DNA from: Talinum fruticosum
Taxonomy: Eukaryota; Streptophyta; Magnoliopsida; Caryophyllales; Talinaceae
Direction: 5' to 3'
Assembly: GCA_021018815.1 (NCBI GenBank)
Contig: JAITYX010000053.1
Span: 2,356,001 to 2,420,000 of the forward strand
Length of the DNA stretch: 64,000 nucleotides
The notes under the pieces are model-generated. The model saw nothing but the letters and a program-made list of their open reading frames with translations, did no database searches and was not told the DNA's origin. Each line of letters begins with the position of its first letter. The first letter of the stretch is position 1. A program made the translations under genes and the position numbers. Positions 10,981 to 22,720 of the stretch are shown here, in pieces.

Positions 10981-13015
10981 TCGTCAGTGGCTATAAACAT
11001 GTTTGCCCTCAGTGGCTATAGATATCCGTGCCAAATAGTTGAGGTGGGAGGCGGGTTCTTTTTCGTTCTAACATCAGTAAAATGTTTTCTTTGTTTTTTT
11101 ATGTCCGCTCTCTGTCGCTTCGCTCTCTCATTTTATGCCTCTGGCTTCTCTGTTTGTTCTTTTAATTCTTTCTACTTTTGCTTCTCTCTCTGTTCTTGAG
11201 ACTCTCTCTCTTTGGCTTCTCTCTCGTTCGACGCTCTCACTAGAGACTTTGTCTCTTGTTCGATGCTCTCACTGGAGTCTCTCTTTTTGGCTCCAATCGC
11301 AAGCCATCTCCCTCCATCTGGCACCATCTGGCTGGCGGTAGCCTCATCACAATCAATGCCGGTGGTGGCAGCAACGCTACGTTCTAGAATTAAACGACTG
11401 TCCTCCCCCTCTCTACTCTCTCTGGCACCATCTCGAACTCCTCGCCGGCGGCAACAGTGGTGGACATGACGGCGGAGTTCTGCATAGGTAATTGAACATC
11501 AGTGAGCTTACGCTCCCAATTTTGACTTTTGAAGCTCTTTTCACTTATTCTTCTCGAATCTATGGTTTCTAGCTAATATTTGTTTTTTGTCAGATACTTC
11601 ACATATCTCGACACAATGGAGAAATTAAGTTGATTTACGTTAGTTCTTGACTAGAAATATAATGTATTTATCTTTAATTTTATCTATTTTTTTGTTCTTG
11701 TTGTACCCAAGTTCGGTTGGTTGGTTGGTTTTGATGATTATGTATTTTGTGATTTGATTGAGTGCTAGGGTTCTGGTCCATCTTTGGTTGAATTTCACAA
11801 TGCATCTCATGTGAAGATGGAATACTTATAGTTTGCACATTTAAACTTGGAGAGCGTGGGCAGAGCTAAAGCCTGCTTCCCTATGCAAGGTTAAGTTCAG
11901 TTCTTTATTTTCCTTTCTCCCACTTTTTGCTTCTTGTTTTGTCATGTCGAGGAAGAACCATGTTGATTCTATTGTGTTAATGGTGATGAAGTATCAGGTT
12001 TCTAGCATTTAGAGTAGAGCAAACACCGAATATATTTTTTCTATTCGGAGGTGGAAGGATATTACAAGGTAATCCAAAAGTTCACTAATAATGTCAAATT
12101 AGTTGATAGTAAGTTCACTGTGTTGCTATTTTCTACATTATTTCTTGTTTATTTGGATGTGTTCTCCTTCTATTGCCTTATTTCAAGATTTTTCTGTGGA
12201 GCCAGCTAGGGTTATGTTTTTCCATTTATAGGTGAACTTTCTTTATTCTTTGTTCCACTTCATATGTATCATAAGATGATGAACATTAAAAAATGTTGTG
12301 GATTCAATATTTTGTTCTGATAAGCCGGAGTTGATTTTAGTTACTAGGTTTAGACGTAACAAGTTTGCTTGACTGGATTTTGGGTAACCGAGTTTTCTTT
12401 ATCAAATACTCTCACTTCCTGCAACTATTACTATATTAGGGTTATTAATGAGGGAATAAATGGTTAACTGGCTTTAGTTGCTTGTTTAGCCAATTTTTTG
12501 AGATACTATTTTTAAAGTTGAGAAGTTAGTTGCCTTCGGATTTGTTGGTACTTAATAATATATGTTCAATTGGATTAATTTGAAGCTTCAATTTGTACCT
12601 TATGGATGCGCCATACTTTATGTATTGTTATTTCATCTTAAAAATAGTTGTATATATTAAGGATAATATTTTGTCTTGATACTAGTACTTCAGTCTAAAC
12701 ATTTAAACTGTAAAATAGTATCTACTCATTTGAACATCACTTGGAGACTAGACAACTTGTTCTACTGAGGGCTACCTTAGCATAGGTCCAACATGAACAC
12801 TTTCCCATTGCTAAAGTTCGTTGCATTCTTGATTTATTTGTGTTTAGGATGACATATATCATGCCATTTTATTAGTTGAAAATTAGGAACAAGATTACTT
12901 ATCAACCCCTCTTTGTTCTCTATTTTTCTATGAAGGAGACTTGGATATTGCTAGAAGAAAGAAGGAGAATTGAATTCGTGGATGTTTAGGGATTATGATT
13001 TTGTGTTTTAGGAGG
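10981..13015. other. Unassigned low-copy-looking DNA with a pyrimidine-rich leader-like segment
   Basis: 11090-11440 is strongly CT-rich on the plus strand (CTCTCTCTTTGGCTTCTCTC and similar), like a plant 5' leader, followed by GACATGACGGCGGAGTTC and a possible GT donor at about 11487. Base composition from 11500 to 13015 resembles introns or untranslated DNA. No conserved protein segment was recognised on either strand. It could be the remains of a promoter and leader, or of an unidentified repeat. The solo LTR interrupts it at 13021. Confidence 0.35.
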
Positions 13016-13020
13016 TTCAG

Positions 13021-16000
13021 TGTAATACCCGGAATTTTAAAGAAAGCGATCGAAAAGCATAGAATTATGGAGTATTTTTCCCGCAACTAGGGGGTTGAGT
13101 GGTTGATTTTATTTACGGCCGGACATATTACGTTAGAATTCCTTTAGGGGCAGGTGGCGAATAAATAAAATCAAGGAAATTGCCTTCCTTCTTCATCCGA
13201 GCTAAATTGTTGGGTGATTAGGAATTGTCGTGGTCGGCGTATTAAAATAAGTTAGGACGCAGCGAGCGTAAGAGGACGGAAGGGAGAAGATATGGACTTG
13301 TCGTATATGGGCCGGGGATTACCTTAGCTGAATTATGAAGAGATGAAAAAGATAAGTTGGTGTCCAATTAAGAGCATTAACCAACCAAATTAGGCGGTGG
13401 AAGAGAAGGAAGCAAAGAAGGCTCGGTGGGGCCCGAGCAGCAGAAGCGAGCGAGCGAACAGGGGAGGGGGAGAGGACCACCGAACGGAAGAGAGAGAGAG
13501 AGAGAGAGAAGGGGCGAGCGCGCGGTGAAGGAGACCGAAGGGGAGGACCGGCGACCACCGCAGGACCGAAGGCGGCGGCCGGCGACGCGAGTGGGCGCGA
13601 GCGAAGGAAGAGAGCGAAGGATTGAGGTCGAGCGAGGGAATCGGAGCGAGAGACCGAGAGGGCGAGCGAGAGCGAAGACGAGGAATGGAGGCCGGAGGCC
13701 GGCGAGCTCCACGACGAACGGGGTGAAGCGGCCGGCGAGCGCGGGAGAACGGCCGAGCCCGAGGAAGGCGAAACCAAGGCCAAGATAAAGGAAGCGAACG
13801 CGAGGGCCGAGGGAGGCAGCGGTGAATGCGGGACGGCAACCGACGATGGCGTCGGGCGTGGAGGAAGGCGGCGGAAACCGAGGCTAGCGAGTAGGGAAAG
13901 GGGAACGAAAGGAGGAACCGAACCGGGAGCTCGAGTCTCAACGAAACCAACAAACCTTCAATCCCCGAATCGAGGTGGGTAGTCTTATACTCTAAACTAT
14001 TAATAATTTCAAAACCCAAATGGATTTGTTATGAATATTGAATGTGTTATGTGATTATTGAATTTGTGTTCAGCGTTGAGTATCACGTATTGCGGAACGG
14101 ACCTAATTGTCGTAAGATTGAATAAGAGCTTAGAATGTATTTGAGGAATTGAGAAGGCTGAATCGTGAAATGAAAGGAGATACTTAGGTTAACTAGCGGA
14201 ATTAAGTTGGGAACTTCAAAGAGATTTAATAGTTACTTAAGGTTGCATTGGAGCATGCTGATTCGAAGAGGTTAGATCGCATAGGTCAATTGAGTAGCAT
14301 TGAAGTTTCGATTAACTATTAAGGATGAACAGTTGGGACATGGACATGAATTATGAGCTAATTAAGTCTTAGAGATTCTTGAACCTGCGGTATTAAGAGC
14401 TAATTACGAACATTGGGGAATGGTACGTCGAAGTATAAAGAGGAGTATGAAATCGTATTGAGTAATGCGCAATTGGGACAAGTAAGTGAGAAATGGGTGA
14501 TTGTGAGATTAATTGAGTTCGAAAAGTAATTAAATCCTCGAGGTTAAAGCGAGCGTGAAAATAAGCAAAGCTAACGGGAATTGAATAATGAAAAGTAAGT
14601 AAGAGGTACATAATTGAGGATGGGCAAGCAAGAATCGATTAATAAGGTAAGAGATATTAAATGGGAAATTGAGGTTGGGAAATAGCAAGTTGGGGACGGT
14701 AAAGTGGAACTAAGCCATAGTCATGTCTAAGACCTTGGAGAGAGAATCGAATTAAAGGGTGAATGGGGATAGAGGAGACTCGGTAACATAAGTTTAAGGT
14801 TATATGGTTGAATGAGGGCAAAAGAGGTCGGTTTACACATGAAGTCATGAAATGAGGAATTGAGGTAAAGATAGTGAATTGGGAGAAGTGAGAACGTCGA
14901 GTTAAATAATATCTACTTGTGATTATGGTGGCTCGGAAAATGGATTTAATCGTACTAAACCGATGAATTGAGGAAGGCTTAGTTGGAAAAGAGATGAGGA
15001 TGATTGCTTGCAATAAATGGTGATTCTTCGTGCTATGTGATTACTTTACGTGATGCTCAAAAATAGTTTCGCAAGGAGTTTTGTATTTTATGTGAAATGA
15101 TTCTTGATTGCAATTTCTTGTGAACTGTCTTTCGAACGTGAATGTGTTTTAAAGAAGCAAAGCTGATTTAAGAAAGTGAATTTGTAAGGGTGACACGTGG
15201 TGTCATGCCTCCCTTGATACTAAATCGATTGAGAAAGTTGTGAAGTGAATGTGATGAATGAGAATGTGCAAATAGTTTTGAATCAACAAGGCTACGGATC
15301 GTTTAGCATACCGAAGGGTTCGAACCGGGGATGCCCAGCTAGAAACTTCGAGGGAAGGATTCTAACAGGGGTCCTGCAGAGGTAGGATGCCCGATCCGAG
15401 ACTTCCTAGAAGATAGGTCCCGGGAGCCTTTTATCCGGGGTCGCGCCTCAGCGAAATAAGAGAAATATGAGAAATCGGAGATATTACGTGAAATTATGAG
15501 AAAAGAAGTGCTAGTTCGAATCCTCGGAAGGCCCGGAAAAGTTGATTCAACCCCAAAAGTATGTTCATGAATGTGAAACTGTGTTTTTAAGTGATTAAAG
15601 AGTCTTGATCTTTTTCATTGCAAGAGATTTCGAGTGAAAATTATATAGATTTCTATTACGTTATTATGTTTTCGCAGATTTCATTATTATGAGTATTATG
15701 TGTAAAGAATTTTCATTTTAAGGGTATAAGACTCCGGTGAGCCCGTTGATTATTGCTCACCCCCACAAATTCCCCTCCCGAGTGTTGCGAGTGCATTCTC
15801 GGTGTGTGTGTCTGCTTAGCTTATTCCCCGTTGATTGCCGTTTGCTGGTTGTCTGTATGATTTGAGTCGCGGATGTGCATTCCTTATATTTCTAAGTATT
15901 GTACTTGTAATTTAGTTCATGTAATTTGTACCATAAGTGTAGTAAACCCTTTTAAATTGTTTTTAGTCATCGCATGATTGGTTGAACTCCGGCGTGTGGC

Positions 16001-16268
16001 TCGTTGAGTTGCATACTCCGAGCGTGTGGCTCGTCGAGTTTTACTATGCTTTTATGCAGGATTTTAAAGCTTTAAGCCTATGGGTTAGTCCATGTTACAA
16101 ACGGAATTCAGCGAAATTTTTAGAGAATCTCGGATTCTTTTGGGAAAACCACCTAGTATTACTTTTAAGTTGAGTTTAGACAGACCAAACCAACATCGAA
16201 AGAGCCTTGGGAGTTCCTTTAAAGAACTCGGCGATGTAATAGTCCCGGGGGTGTTTTAGGGTGTTACA
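13021..16268 (+). mobile_element. Solo LTR of a Ty3 Tekay/Del-type chromovirus, with 5-bp target duplication
   Basis: A 3248-bp unit starts with TGTAATACCC and ends with GGGTGTTACA, the short inverted ends typical of Tekay/Del LTRs. It is flanked on both sides by TTCAG (13016-13020 and 16269-16273), a perfect 5-bp duplication. No PBS, gag or pol follows, so the element was reduced to one LTR, presumably by recombination between its two LTRs. About 13390-13950 is a GC-rich, purine-rich block with a GA run; 15160-15540 has GC-richer segments such as GGTGACACGTGGTGTCATGCC. Long open frames in the GC-rich block on both strands match no protein. A truncated inverted relative lies at 2022-2262. Confidence 0.85.
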
Positions 16269-16273
16269 TTCAG

Positions 16274-16814
16274 GTATTCTTCTCTCTAATTTTTCATCTT
16301 TGTGCACGTGGCTAGTGTTGTTTCAAGTCGCTCTTTGAATTGGGTTGTCACTCTTAATGGAGCAATTTGTTCTTACAATTTAGAGCTTAAGCTTTAAATC
16401 AATGCAGGACTTCAATTTGAAAGATCTATGCGTAGTTTCTAAGAGCTTGGCCATAGGATGAAAAATGAAAGCGGGAAAATAATTTTATTTGTTGGTGCCG
16501 CGAGATTGGCATTGAAATGTTGTTGGTTGGCCATAGGATGAAAAATGAAAGCGAAAAAATTGATAAGCTTCGTTGTGTCCATCGTTAGAAGCCCACCTAC
16601 TAACAAAACTACATCATTGTAGCGTCTCTTTTTCTATATTGGTTTCCTTTGATGAAAAATGATGAAAAATGAAAGGGGAAAATAGGAGTAAACTTAATCC
16701 CTTTGGATCTTTCTTCATATACCTATGTATTAATCCAAGATTTGGCTTCCTTTCTTCCACATTCTTTTTCTGCTACTTTACCATTTTGTGATGCCTGTCA
16801 TTTGACCATTTTGG
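16274..16814. other. Unassigned DNA right of the solo LTR, with a 27-bp direct repeat
   Basis: Continuation of the DNA left of 13016. A sequence beginning TTGGCCATAGGATGAAAAAT occurs at about 16447 and 16527, and a shorter relative (GATGAAAAATGAAAG) near 16660. No gene is recognised in this stretch. Confidence 0.4.
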
Positions 16815-17090
16815 ATTAAATAATTTTACTCGGACACGAGCATAGGCGACCTCACGATTTTAGGAGAGTTGAAAACTTCCCAAGCATTGATGATGGAATG
16901 CTTTGTACAATCTCATAGCTGCTTTTGGAGATTTCATGTTCACAAACCCATATCCCATATTGCACTTGTTGCTGCTAGGAAATTTAACGCAGAAATTAAT
17001 GAAAACCCTCCATGTTTTTCGATCAAAACCAATCAATTATGCATATGAGCTTCGATCGCATCCAACATGTTCAACAACAGATTCTCGATC
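16815..17090 (-). pseudogene. Relic of a Mei2-like / terminal-ear-like protein (C-terminal RRM)
   Basis: On the minus strand, [17 protein letters not shown] (about 17050) is followed by an intron-like stretch with a TTTCCTAGCAG acceptor, then [19 protein letters not shown] and RLYKAFHHQ (about 16870-16975). One frame over come WEVFNSPKI and, in a third frame, REVAYARV (about 16835-16870). Plant Mei2-like and TEL proteins have this order in their C-terminal RNA-recognition motif: LLLNMLD, then CN-GYGFVNM-SPEA--RLYKAFH, then WEVFNSRKI, then YAR. The rest of the domain is missing. The frame shifts and a stop after HMHN show it is non-functional. This is the only host-gene remnant recognised in the window. 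Confidence 0.75.
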
Positions 17091-17488
17091 GTAATTATCC
17101 TAGAAATTATACCCGTAAAAGTTTAATTTCTTGGCGGTATTTGAATCTCTCTCTTTTAGTTTTTCCGGGTTCAATGTTTGCATTTTTTGGGTTAGGGAGA
17201 GGGGAGTCGATTTCCCACTGTTCTTCTCTTGATTTATTTGAGAATGTAGTTCTATTTGCGGAGGAATATTAGCAAAAATTGTGAAACTCGTCAATGTCTC
17301 AGCAGGCATCATTGTGAAAATTCAACTCGAAGAAAACTTGTCAATTAACTAGTGCTTTTGTTGATCGAGTAGAGCACAATTTTGTTGGCCGATATTTTCT
17401 AGTTTCATTACGGAGTTTTGAAGAAGTCTGTTTGGGCTGAAAAATTAAAGATAATGTAAGCGTCATCTTCTTTAGTCTAGTAATCTTA

Positions 17489-17754
17489 TGTTAGGAATAT
17501 TATCACAAGTAGAACATTTCCAAACATACTCGTGGCTTTAGGGGAAATTTAATAGAATCCGATTAGGAGTATTTATATGATCAATGGATAAGGATATGAT
17601 GGAGGATGATCCTTTTGGTTTTCGAGTCTCCGGAAGGGCCTTAATAGAGATTTAGGGTATTATTGTAATTGTATAACTAAAACACTACTACTATATATAT
17701 GACGCCGGACTACCTAGTCGGGTAGAGTCTCCAGTTTATTCCGACTTATTCACA
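17489..17754 (+). repeat. 5' LTR of a second, older Ty1/copia element (element E)
   Basis: The LTR begins TGTTAGGAATATTATCAC at 17489 and ends just before the primer-binding site at 17755 (TTATTCACA), about 266 bp. A TATA-like CTATATATATG lies at 17691-17701. No second LTR for this element is in the window, so its 3' half is lost. Confidence 0.75.
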
Positions 17755-17768
17755 TGGTATTAGAGCGA
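17755..17768 (+). other. Primer-binding site of copia element E
   Basis: TGGTATTAGAGCGA is one substitution from TGGTATCAGAGC, the complement of the initiator Met-tRNA 3' end that primes most plant copia elements. It lies directly after the LTR and about 100 bp before gag. Confidence 0.8.
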
Positions 17769-17858
17769 AGTTAACTCCAAAAGCTCTCACAAGGGTTTCA
17801 CCTCGAAATTCAAACCCTAATTTTTTACTTTCCCCTTTGATTTTCTTTACGGTTGGTC

Positions 17859-19640
17859 ATGAGCATCCCACCGAGAACATGTTTTGGACTTAGCGAGTCC
17901 ATTTCCTCCCCTATTCCAGCCACCATCGAATAGCCGGTGTCGCCCTGTCCTCGACAACCTCCATCGCCGGTGCATCGTCATCCGAAGTCCATTCGATCGC
18001 TCTCGTACAATCGATGCTTCGTCGTACTTGCCGCCTCCGTTGCACGCTTCGGTCCTAGGCCTCTCGGTAACCTTTTCGCATCCGATGTGGGGTTTTCGGT
18101 GCCAAGCCAAGTCACTCGCCATGCCTTTGTTCTCACAGACCCTCTTTACCATTGCCGACCAACGTATCTCTTTTCTCACCATTTGGTTCACAATAGCTAG
18201 GGCATGGCGTCTCAAACTCCCAAAATTTTGGGTCACTTGTCTTCGCTTGGTACACATCGGTTAATTGTTGGGCTTTAAGGTCTTCACCTTGGTGGTACAT
18301 TTAATCAATTTGGTAACTATAGTCCTCTTTCATCTTCAATTCCTACGAATATAAATGTTTCTCAATATGTGCCGCTGACTTTAAATGTTGTGAAGGATTT
18401 CTTGTCCTGGAAAACCCAATTTGTGACTTTTCTTATCTCACATAGGCTAACCTCGAGATATGTATTATTAATTCAAGTGATGTTAGGGAGTATAATCCTC
18501 AATTTTTTTTTTTTGTGGTTAAGGGTCGACCAAGTTTTTAAATCCAGGTTTTATGCTACTATTTCAAGGGATGTTACAATTGATGTTAGAGATTTGGCTC
18601 ACACTTATCAAATATGGGAACGTTTATATGACCATTTTCAAGGTGCTAGTATTGCTCGTTTAATGGAATTAAAGTGGAAATTGTCAAATTTGAGTAAGCC
18701 TCGAACCCAATTTGTGGAGGAGTATTTGAAGGACATTAAATCCATAGCTGCAATTGGATTGTCTTTAACCGATGGTCAACTAATTAAATACACGCTAGAT
18801 GGTTTGCCCAAATTGTTGGTCTATGAGCTATAGCTAATTCACAGATCAAGGTGGTGGGATCTATCTTCACATGAGGCACTTATAACTCATCCCAAAAATT
18901 CAGTCTCTACTTCTCTAGCGGAAAACAATACCCATCGGAAGAGTACCGCTAACAACACTCGTGGCAAGGGTAACTGGCGTGGAAAAGGCAAGTGGAGACA
19001 TAATGGTGGGTGTGGTAGGCATGGTGGTAAGAACAATCACCAACAACAACAACAATCACATACTCCCGGCAATTTTGGAAGTGGAGGTGGTATGCAAGGT
19101 AATGTACAGCAAGCTCGTAGGTATGTCTACAATTCAAATTCATTCTACTGTTACCCCTTCTACTTCTAAATTGCCAAATTGGTATTCTCCATCTAATGGT
19201 GATAAAGGTTTTCGCTGAATTTAGTTGTGTGTCGGCTTTGTTTTAACCCGGGCCATCTTGCACTTGAATGTCCTCTCAATCCATTCCTCACAATGCACTC
19301 TTGAGATTGATGAAGCCAATGATGCCACATGGTATCTCGATTGTGGCGCTTCTTCTCCATGACACCTCATGATGGTATGTTTCATACCTCATCCGCATGT
19401 GCTTGAAGCGACTAATGTTGTTATGGGTAATGGTATTACGATTCCATCGTATAAACAAGGCATAATTGCCTTATGCTCCTTATATCGTCCCATATTTTTG
19501 AAAAATGTTTTACATGTTTCGATTTGAAATATAATCTTTTGTCCATACGTAAACTTTGTCATGATAATAATTGTGAAGTTAATTTCACTAACACTTTTGT
19601 TTCTGTTGAGAACAAAACAATGGGGACAATTCTCGCTACG
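17859..19640 (+). pseudogene. Ty1/copia gag and start of protease (element E), broken
   Basis: Starting at the ATG at 17859 (MSIPPRTCFGLS), one frame runs to 18833 with three stops. It includes the gag core: NVVKDFLSWKTQFVTFL, DLAHTYQIWERLYDHFQG, LMELKWKLSNLSK and VEEYLKDIKSIA (18369-18833). After frame changes come a Gly/Arg/Asn-rich stretch (GKGNWRGKGKW) and a CCHC knuckle, CRLCFNPGHLALEC, at 19230-19271. The retropepsin site follows at 19321: WYLDCGASS, with Cys in place of the catalytic motif's Ser/Thr, then a stop. Downstream are FLKNVLHV and YNL-S-RKLCHD-like residues and KTMGTILATG. Similarity to copia stops near 19640, where a LINE segment begins. Integrase and RT are absent. Confidence 0.82.
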
Positions 19641-21352
19641 GGGTATTAAGAATTTGATTGTTTGGAATAAGTGTCTTCACACATTTGGAGAGTTGTTAAT
19701 GATCGGGATACCCCGTGTATCCAATTATTTCGAAAGAAGTATCTTCTTGATGGTAGGCTTGAATTCCGTGAACTAGGGCTTCCTAGCCCCCAATTTGGCG
19801 TACGTAGCATTTGCAAAACCAACCAAGTCATTATGGATCATTCCATTGTCAAAATTTCTTCCGGAAAGGATACCTCATTGTGGTTTGATAGTTGGTTACC
19901 AGGCCCTAGTCCAGGGAAATGGGATAGTGATCCCTATAGGGAACACCTTTGAGTTAAGTTTATTATTAATAGGGGTGGTTGGCATCGGACTAGGATTACA
20001 GATTGGTTTCCCCTAATGTTAGAGATACAATTCTAGAACTTCCTACTCCACCTTCGATGGTGAGGATAAGCTTTCTTAGGCACTAACCATTAATGGAAAG
20101 TTTAGTACTCGTAGTCTCTATAAAGTTGTGATGCCTACTCGGGAATCCCCTCTTATCCAATGGAATAAGCCGGGAAGTGCAAGGTACCTTTTAAAATGAA
20201 AACCCCGATGTGGTGTGCTTCCTGTGAAGGACTTCCGTCGCTGGTAGGTTGGCTAGATGGATGCCATAACTTAACCCTAGATGCCCCATATATTGGAGCA
20301 TCGAAGAAAATCACCTTGCATTTGTTTCGTGATTGCCCCGTTGCAGCTGCCACTTGGGTTAAATTCATTCACAGGACAACTTCCTCCTCACATCCCACTT
20401 TTTAATGGTGATTGGATTAAGCGGCTTCGGATGAACTTCAAACGAGGATAGTAGATGGGTGGACAAGTTTCACATTATTTGCTTGGGCATTATGGAATTA
20501 TCGTAATCGATGGGTTTTCTCCAACCGAGAACACATTCTCGAACATTTCTTTTAATATTGCCCAATCTAATAAGTGTTTTAAGTTGCAAGGACCGGACTA
20601 TCTCAAGAGTACACCTACTATCCTTTGGATTCCCCAATCGAAGCTCACTTTAAGCTAAATCTAGGCTATTACTAGCATGCGGAAAGAAGCGGGTTTATAG
20701 TAGGCTGGTGGTCTATGTACAACGACCAATCTCTAGTTTTTGGGATCACTGTGATTGTCCATAGTAATTACAAGGTCATGGCCATTCTTCAAGGCCTAAG
20801 GAATCCCCGATTAAAGCTTCGATTACAGTATTCCCAACATTAAGGTGGACCTTGAAGTGGAGGCTATCCAAAGGTCGAGCAATGAAAGTGAACCCAATAA
20901 TCCTAATGCCATTGATTATGTTGTTACTAGGGTGAGAGAGCCGATGTAGAGTCCTTGGAGGATTACCATGAACCATGTCATTAAACAGATTAACCTTCGT
21001 TGCTTTCGTTACGGCCAAGCTAAATGAATACCAAATGGAGCCCATCGGGATTCATACTTTACCACCTCCTCGGGCAAAATGGTGGAAGCGAGATGCTGAA
21101 GCTTTGAAGATGTATGAATGTCTTCAAAGAGACCTGCGAGTAGGAGATCCATGAGCGACCCCCTTATTATCTTCTCCTCTATCCGATCATGAATGGTGGC
21201 TACTGAGGTGGGTTAATGTCTTTTGCTTGTTTTGCTCTTCGCTGGAATGTATGACTCATCGGTTTAATTGCTAGGTGACTGGGTCCAGTATGAACTTCGT
21301 TATTTGGCTTTCATCTAATATATTGCTCGCTTTTCCCAGAAAAAAAAAAAGA
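19641..21352 (+). pseudogene. 5'-truncated LINE: RT C-terminus, zf-RVT, RNase H-like tail and poly(A)
   Basis: The 3' end of a plant L1-type LINE joined to copia E. Segments in order: GIKNLIVWNKC, then WRVVNDRDTPCIQLFRKKYL, KISSGKDTSLWFDSWLPGP (19671-19950), GKFSTRSLYKVV (about 20095), KCKVPFKMKTPMWCA (about 20175-20220), and the zf-RVT end LHLFRDCPVAAATWVKF (about 20310-20360). An RNase H-like region follows with FAWALWNYRNRWVFSN (about 20475-20525), then degenerate sequence to 21340. The segment ends in an 11-base A run (21342-21352), the expected 3' tail. Loss of the 5' part fits target-primed insertion that stopped early. Several frameshifts are present. A clear target duplication was not seen. 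Confidence 0.78.
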
Positions 21353-22608
21353 GGCATGCCAAGGGTATCTCATGGCTTTGACCTTTTTAAACTCCGATAA
21401 TTGTAATAGATAATTGCAAAATGTTCCGAGCTCGTAACACAAGTAAGAGATTAAATATCGGTTGTGAGAAACACCAACATATCATCATCAAAGCTTAAGT
21501 GATTAAGGTTCATCAAGCAAAATAACTTTTAGCATTTGACAAATAATTTTAGAAATGACCTTATAAAGGACATTACAACATGAGATATGTTAGTATTCGG
21601 AGGTAATTGAGGATGTTTAGAGTTTACCTATTTCAAAAGTTGATAATGCTAAAAAAATTCCAACATAGTTGCTCCTATCTCAATTCCATTCGGATCCCAA
21701 GTTGTATGAAAGAACTTGTTTCAAAAACCACCTAGTTCTAAGCTCCTCATATTACGAGTAGACTATGCAACTTCCTTTCACATTAGCCAATTAAGGCTCT
21801 ATTCTATTTAACTCGTAAGGTTGTAAGGAGTTGTAAGGAGTTGGAAGCGGTTATAAGACAGGTTGTAAAGTTACTTATAAAATATTGTAAGGACATATAA
21901 GGTTGTTAGATAAAGCTAAATGGAGCAGGGCCTAAAAGTACAAGATCATCTCATAAGCTTGTTAGGCGGCGATGAAAGCACCTTCATGAATAACATCCCA
22001 TTTAGCTTTGAATTATCTCCTTTTAACAACAAACACTTTACTAAAATAGCAAATCAAAATATCTTCAACCTCTACACGATCATAAGTAACATGCTCATCC
22101 TTTTTAGTAATAGACGATATTATACTCCTATACTATATTTATTTGATTGTAGCATGGAAGAGGTTGTGTTCCTATTACCCTCTAGCAACCACCTAATGTT
22201 ACTTCGTATATGTATTCTTTTTCATTCTTTTTAAGGTTGAGAAAATTAGTTACAACATTTTTGTCGAGTCTCACAAAGGACTCGCTATAGGCTACCTTTG
22301 AATAATGTGCTCTTATATTTGTTGTAAATGAATCCTGATATTTTCAATTATGGCCAAGTAAAAAGTTTCTCATAGTAAAATTTAGTCAGCATTGCCTTAA
22401 CATACTTCAACTTCTCTATATCACAATATACATTTTTGTATCATGGCATAAAATCTCCAAGTGTTCCTTAATAAGTCGTTGTTTGTTAGTCAAGTACAAA
22501 AGCTTCCATGATATCTCAATTTCCTTTAGTTGAAAATTTTTAATACATCTCTCAATTAGTAACCTGAACTACACCAATCCTCTCATTATCATTAAGGCCA
22601 TACACTAC
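21353..22608 (-). pseudogene. LINE (minus strand): end of endonuclease, linker and start of reverse transcriptase
   Basis: On the minus strand, NDNERIGVVQVTN lies just left of 22608 and fits the middle of the APE-like endonuclease. EKLKYVKAMLTKFYYEKLF (about 22340-22400) and the linker KDEHVTYDRVEVEDILICYF (about 22045-22110) follow. The RT fingers start with ISCCNVLYKVISKIICQML (about 21520-21590), equivalent to the conserved RPIS-CNV-YKVISKI block of L1-type RTs, with Arg-Pro lost to a stop and His. RT similarity ends at 21353, next to the poly(A) of the plus-strand LINE. The matching 5' part is at 34798-35340, separated by later insertions. Interrupted by the MITE at 21795-21932. Confidence 0.7.
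21795..21932. mobile_element. Tourist-like (PIF/Harbinger) MITE, 138 bp
   Basis: The termini are GGCTCTATTCTATTTAAC (left) and, reversed, GGCCCTGCTCCATTTAGC (right), matching at 14 of 18 positions. TAA flanks both sides (21792-21794 and 21933-21935), the 3-bp duplication of this superfamily. The interior repeats TTGTAAGGAG and encodes nothing. It interrupts the minus-strand LINE. Confidence 0.82.
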
Positions 22609-22720
22609 TACTATAGTAATAAATTTTTACTAAGAAACTTTCAAAATGGTTTCAAACAAACCATACTAAAAAATAAGGTGGTAACATTGTAATAATATTT
22701 TGTAAATCTTTACTACATGG

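Noticed and set aside
11135..11469. Possible small secreted protein or first exon (68- and 85-codon frames)
   Set aside because: CT-rich low-complexity leader gives Ser/Leu-rich frames in any phase; no domain, no supported splice structure.
13319..14019. Long open frames on both strands (up to 209 codons) that could be read as a Ser/Arg-rich protein gene
   Set aside because: They lie within the GC-rich part of a proven solo LTR, overlap each other in several frames and have no recognisable domain or intron structure.
16903..17272. Plus-strand frames over the Mei2-like relic
   Set aside because: The conserved residues read only on the minus strand; these frames are shadows.
17847..18257. 136-codon minus-strand frame
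   Set aside because: Shadow of the gag N-terminal region on the plus strand, which continues into recognisable copia gag.
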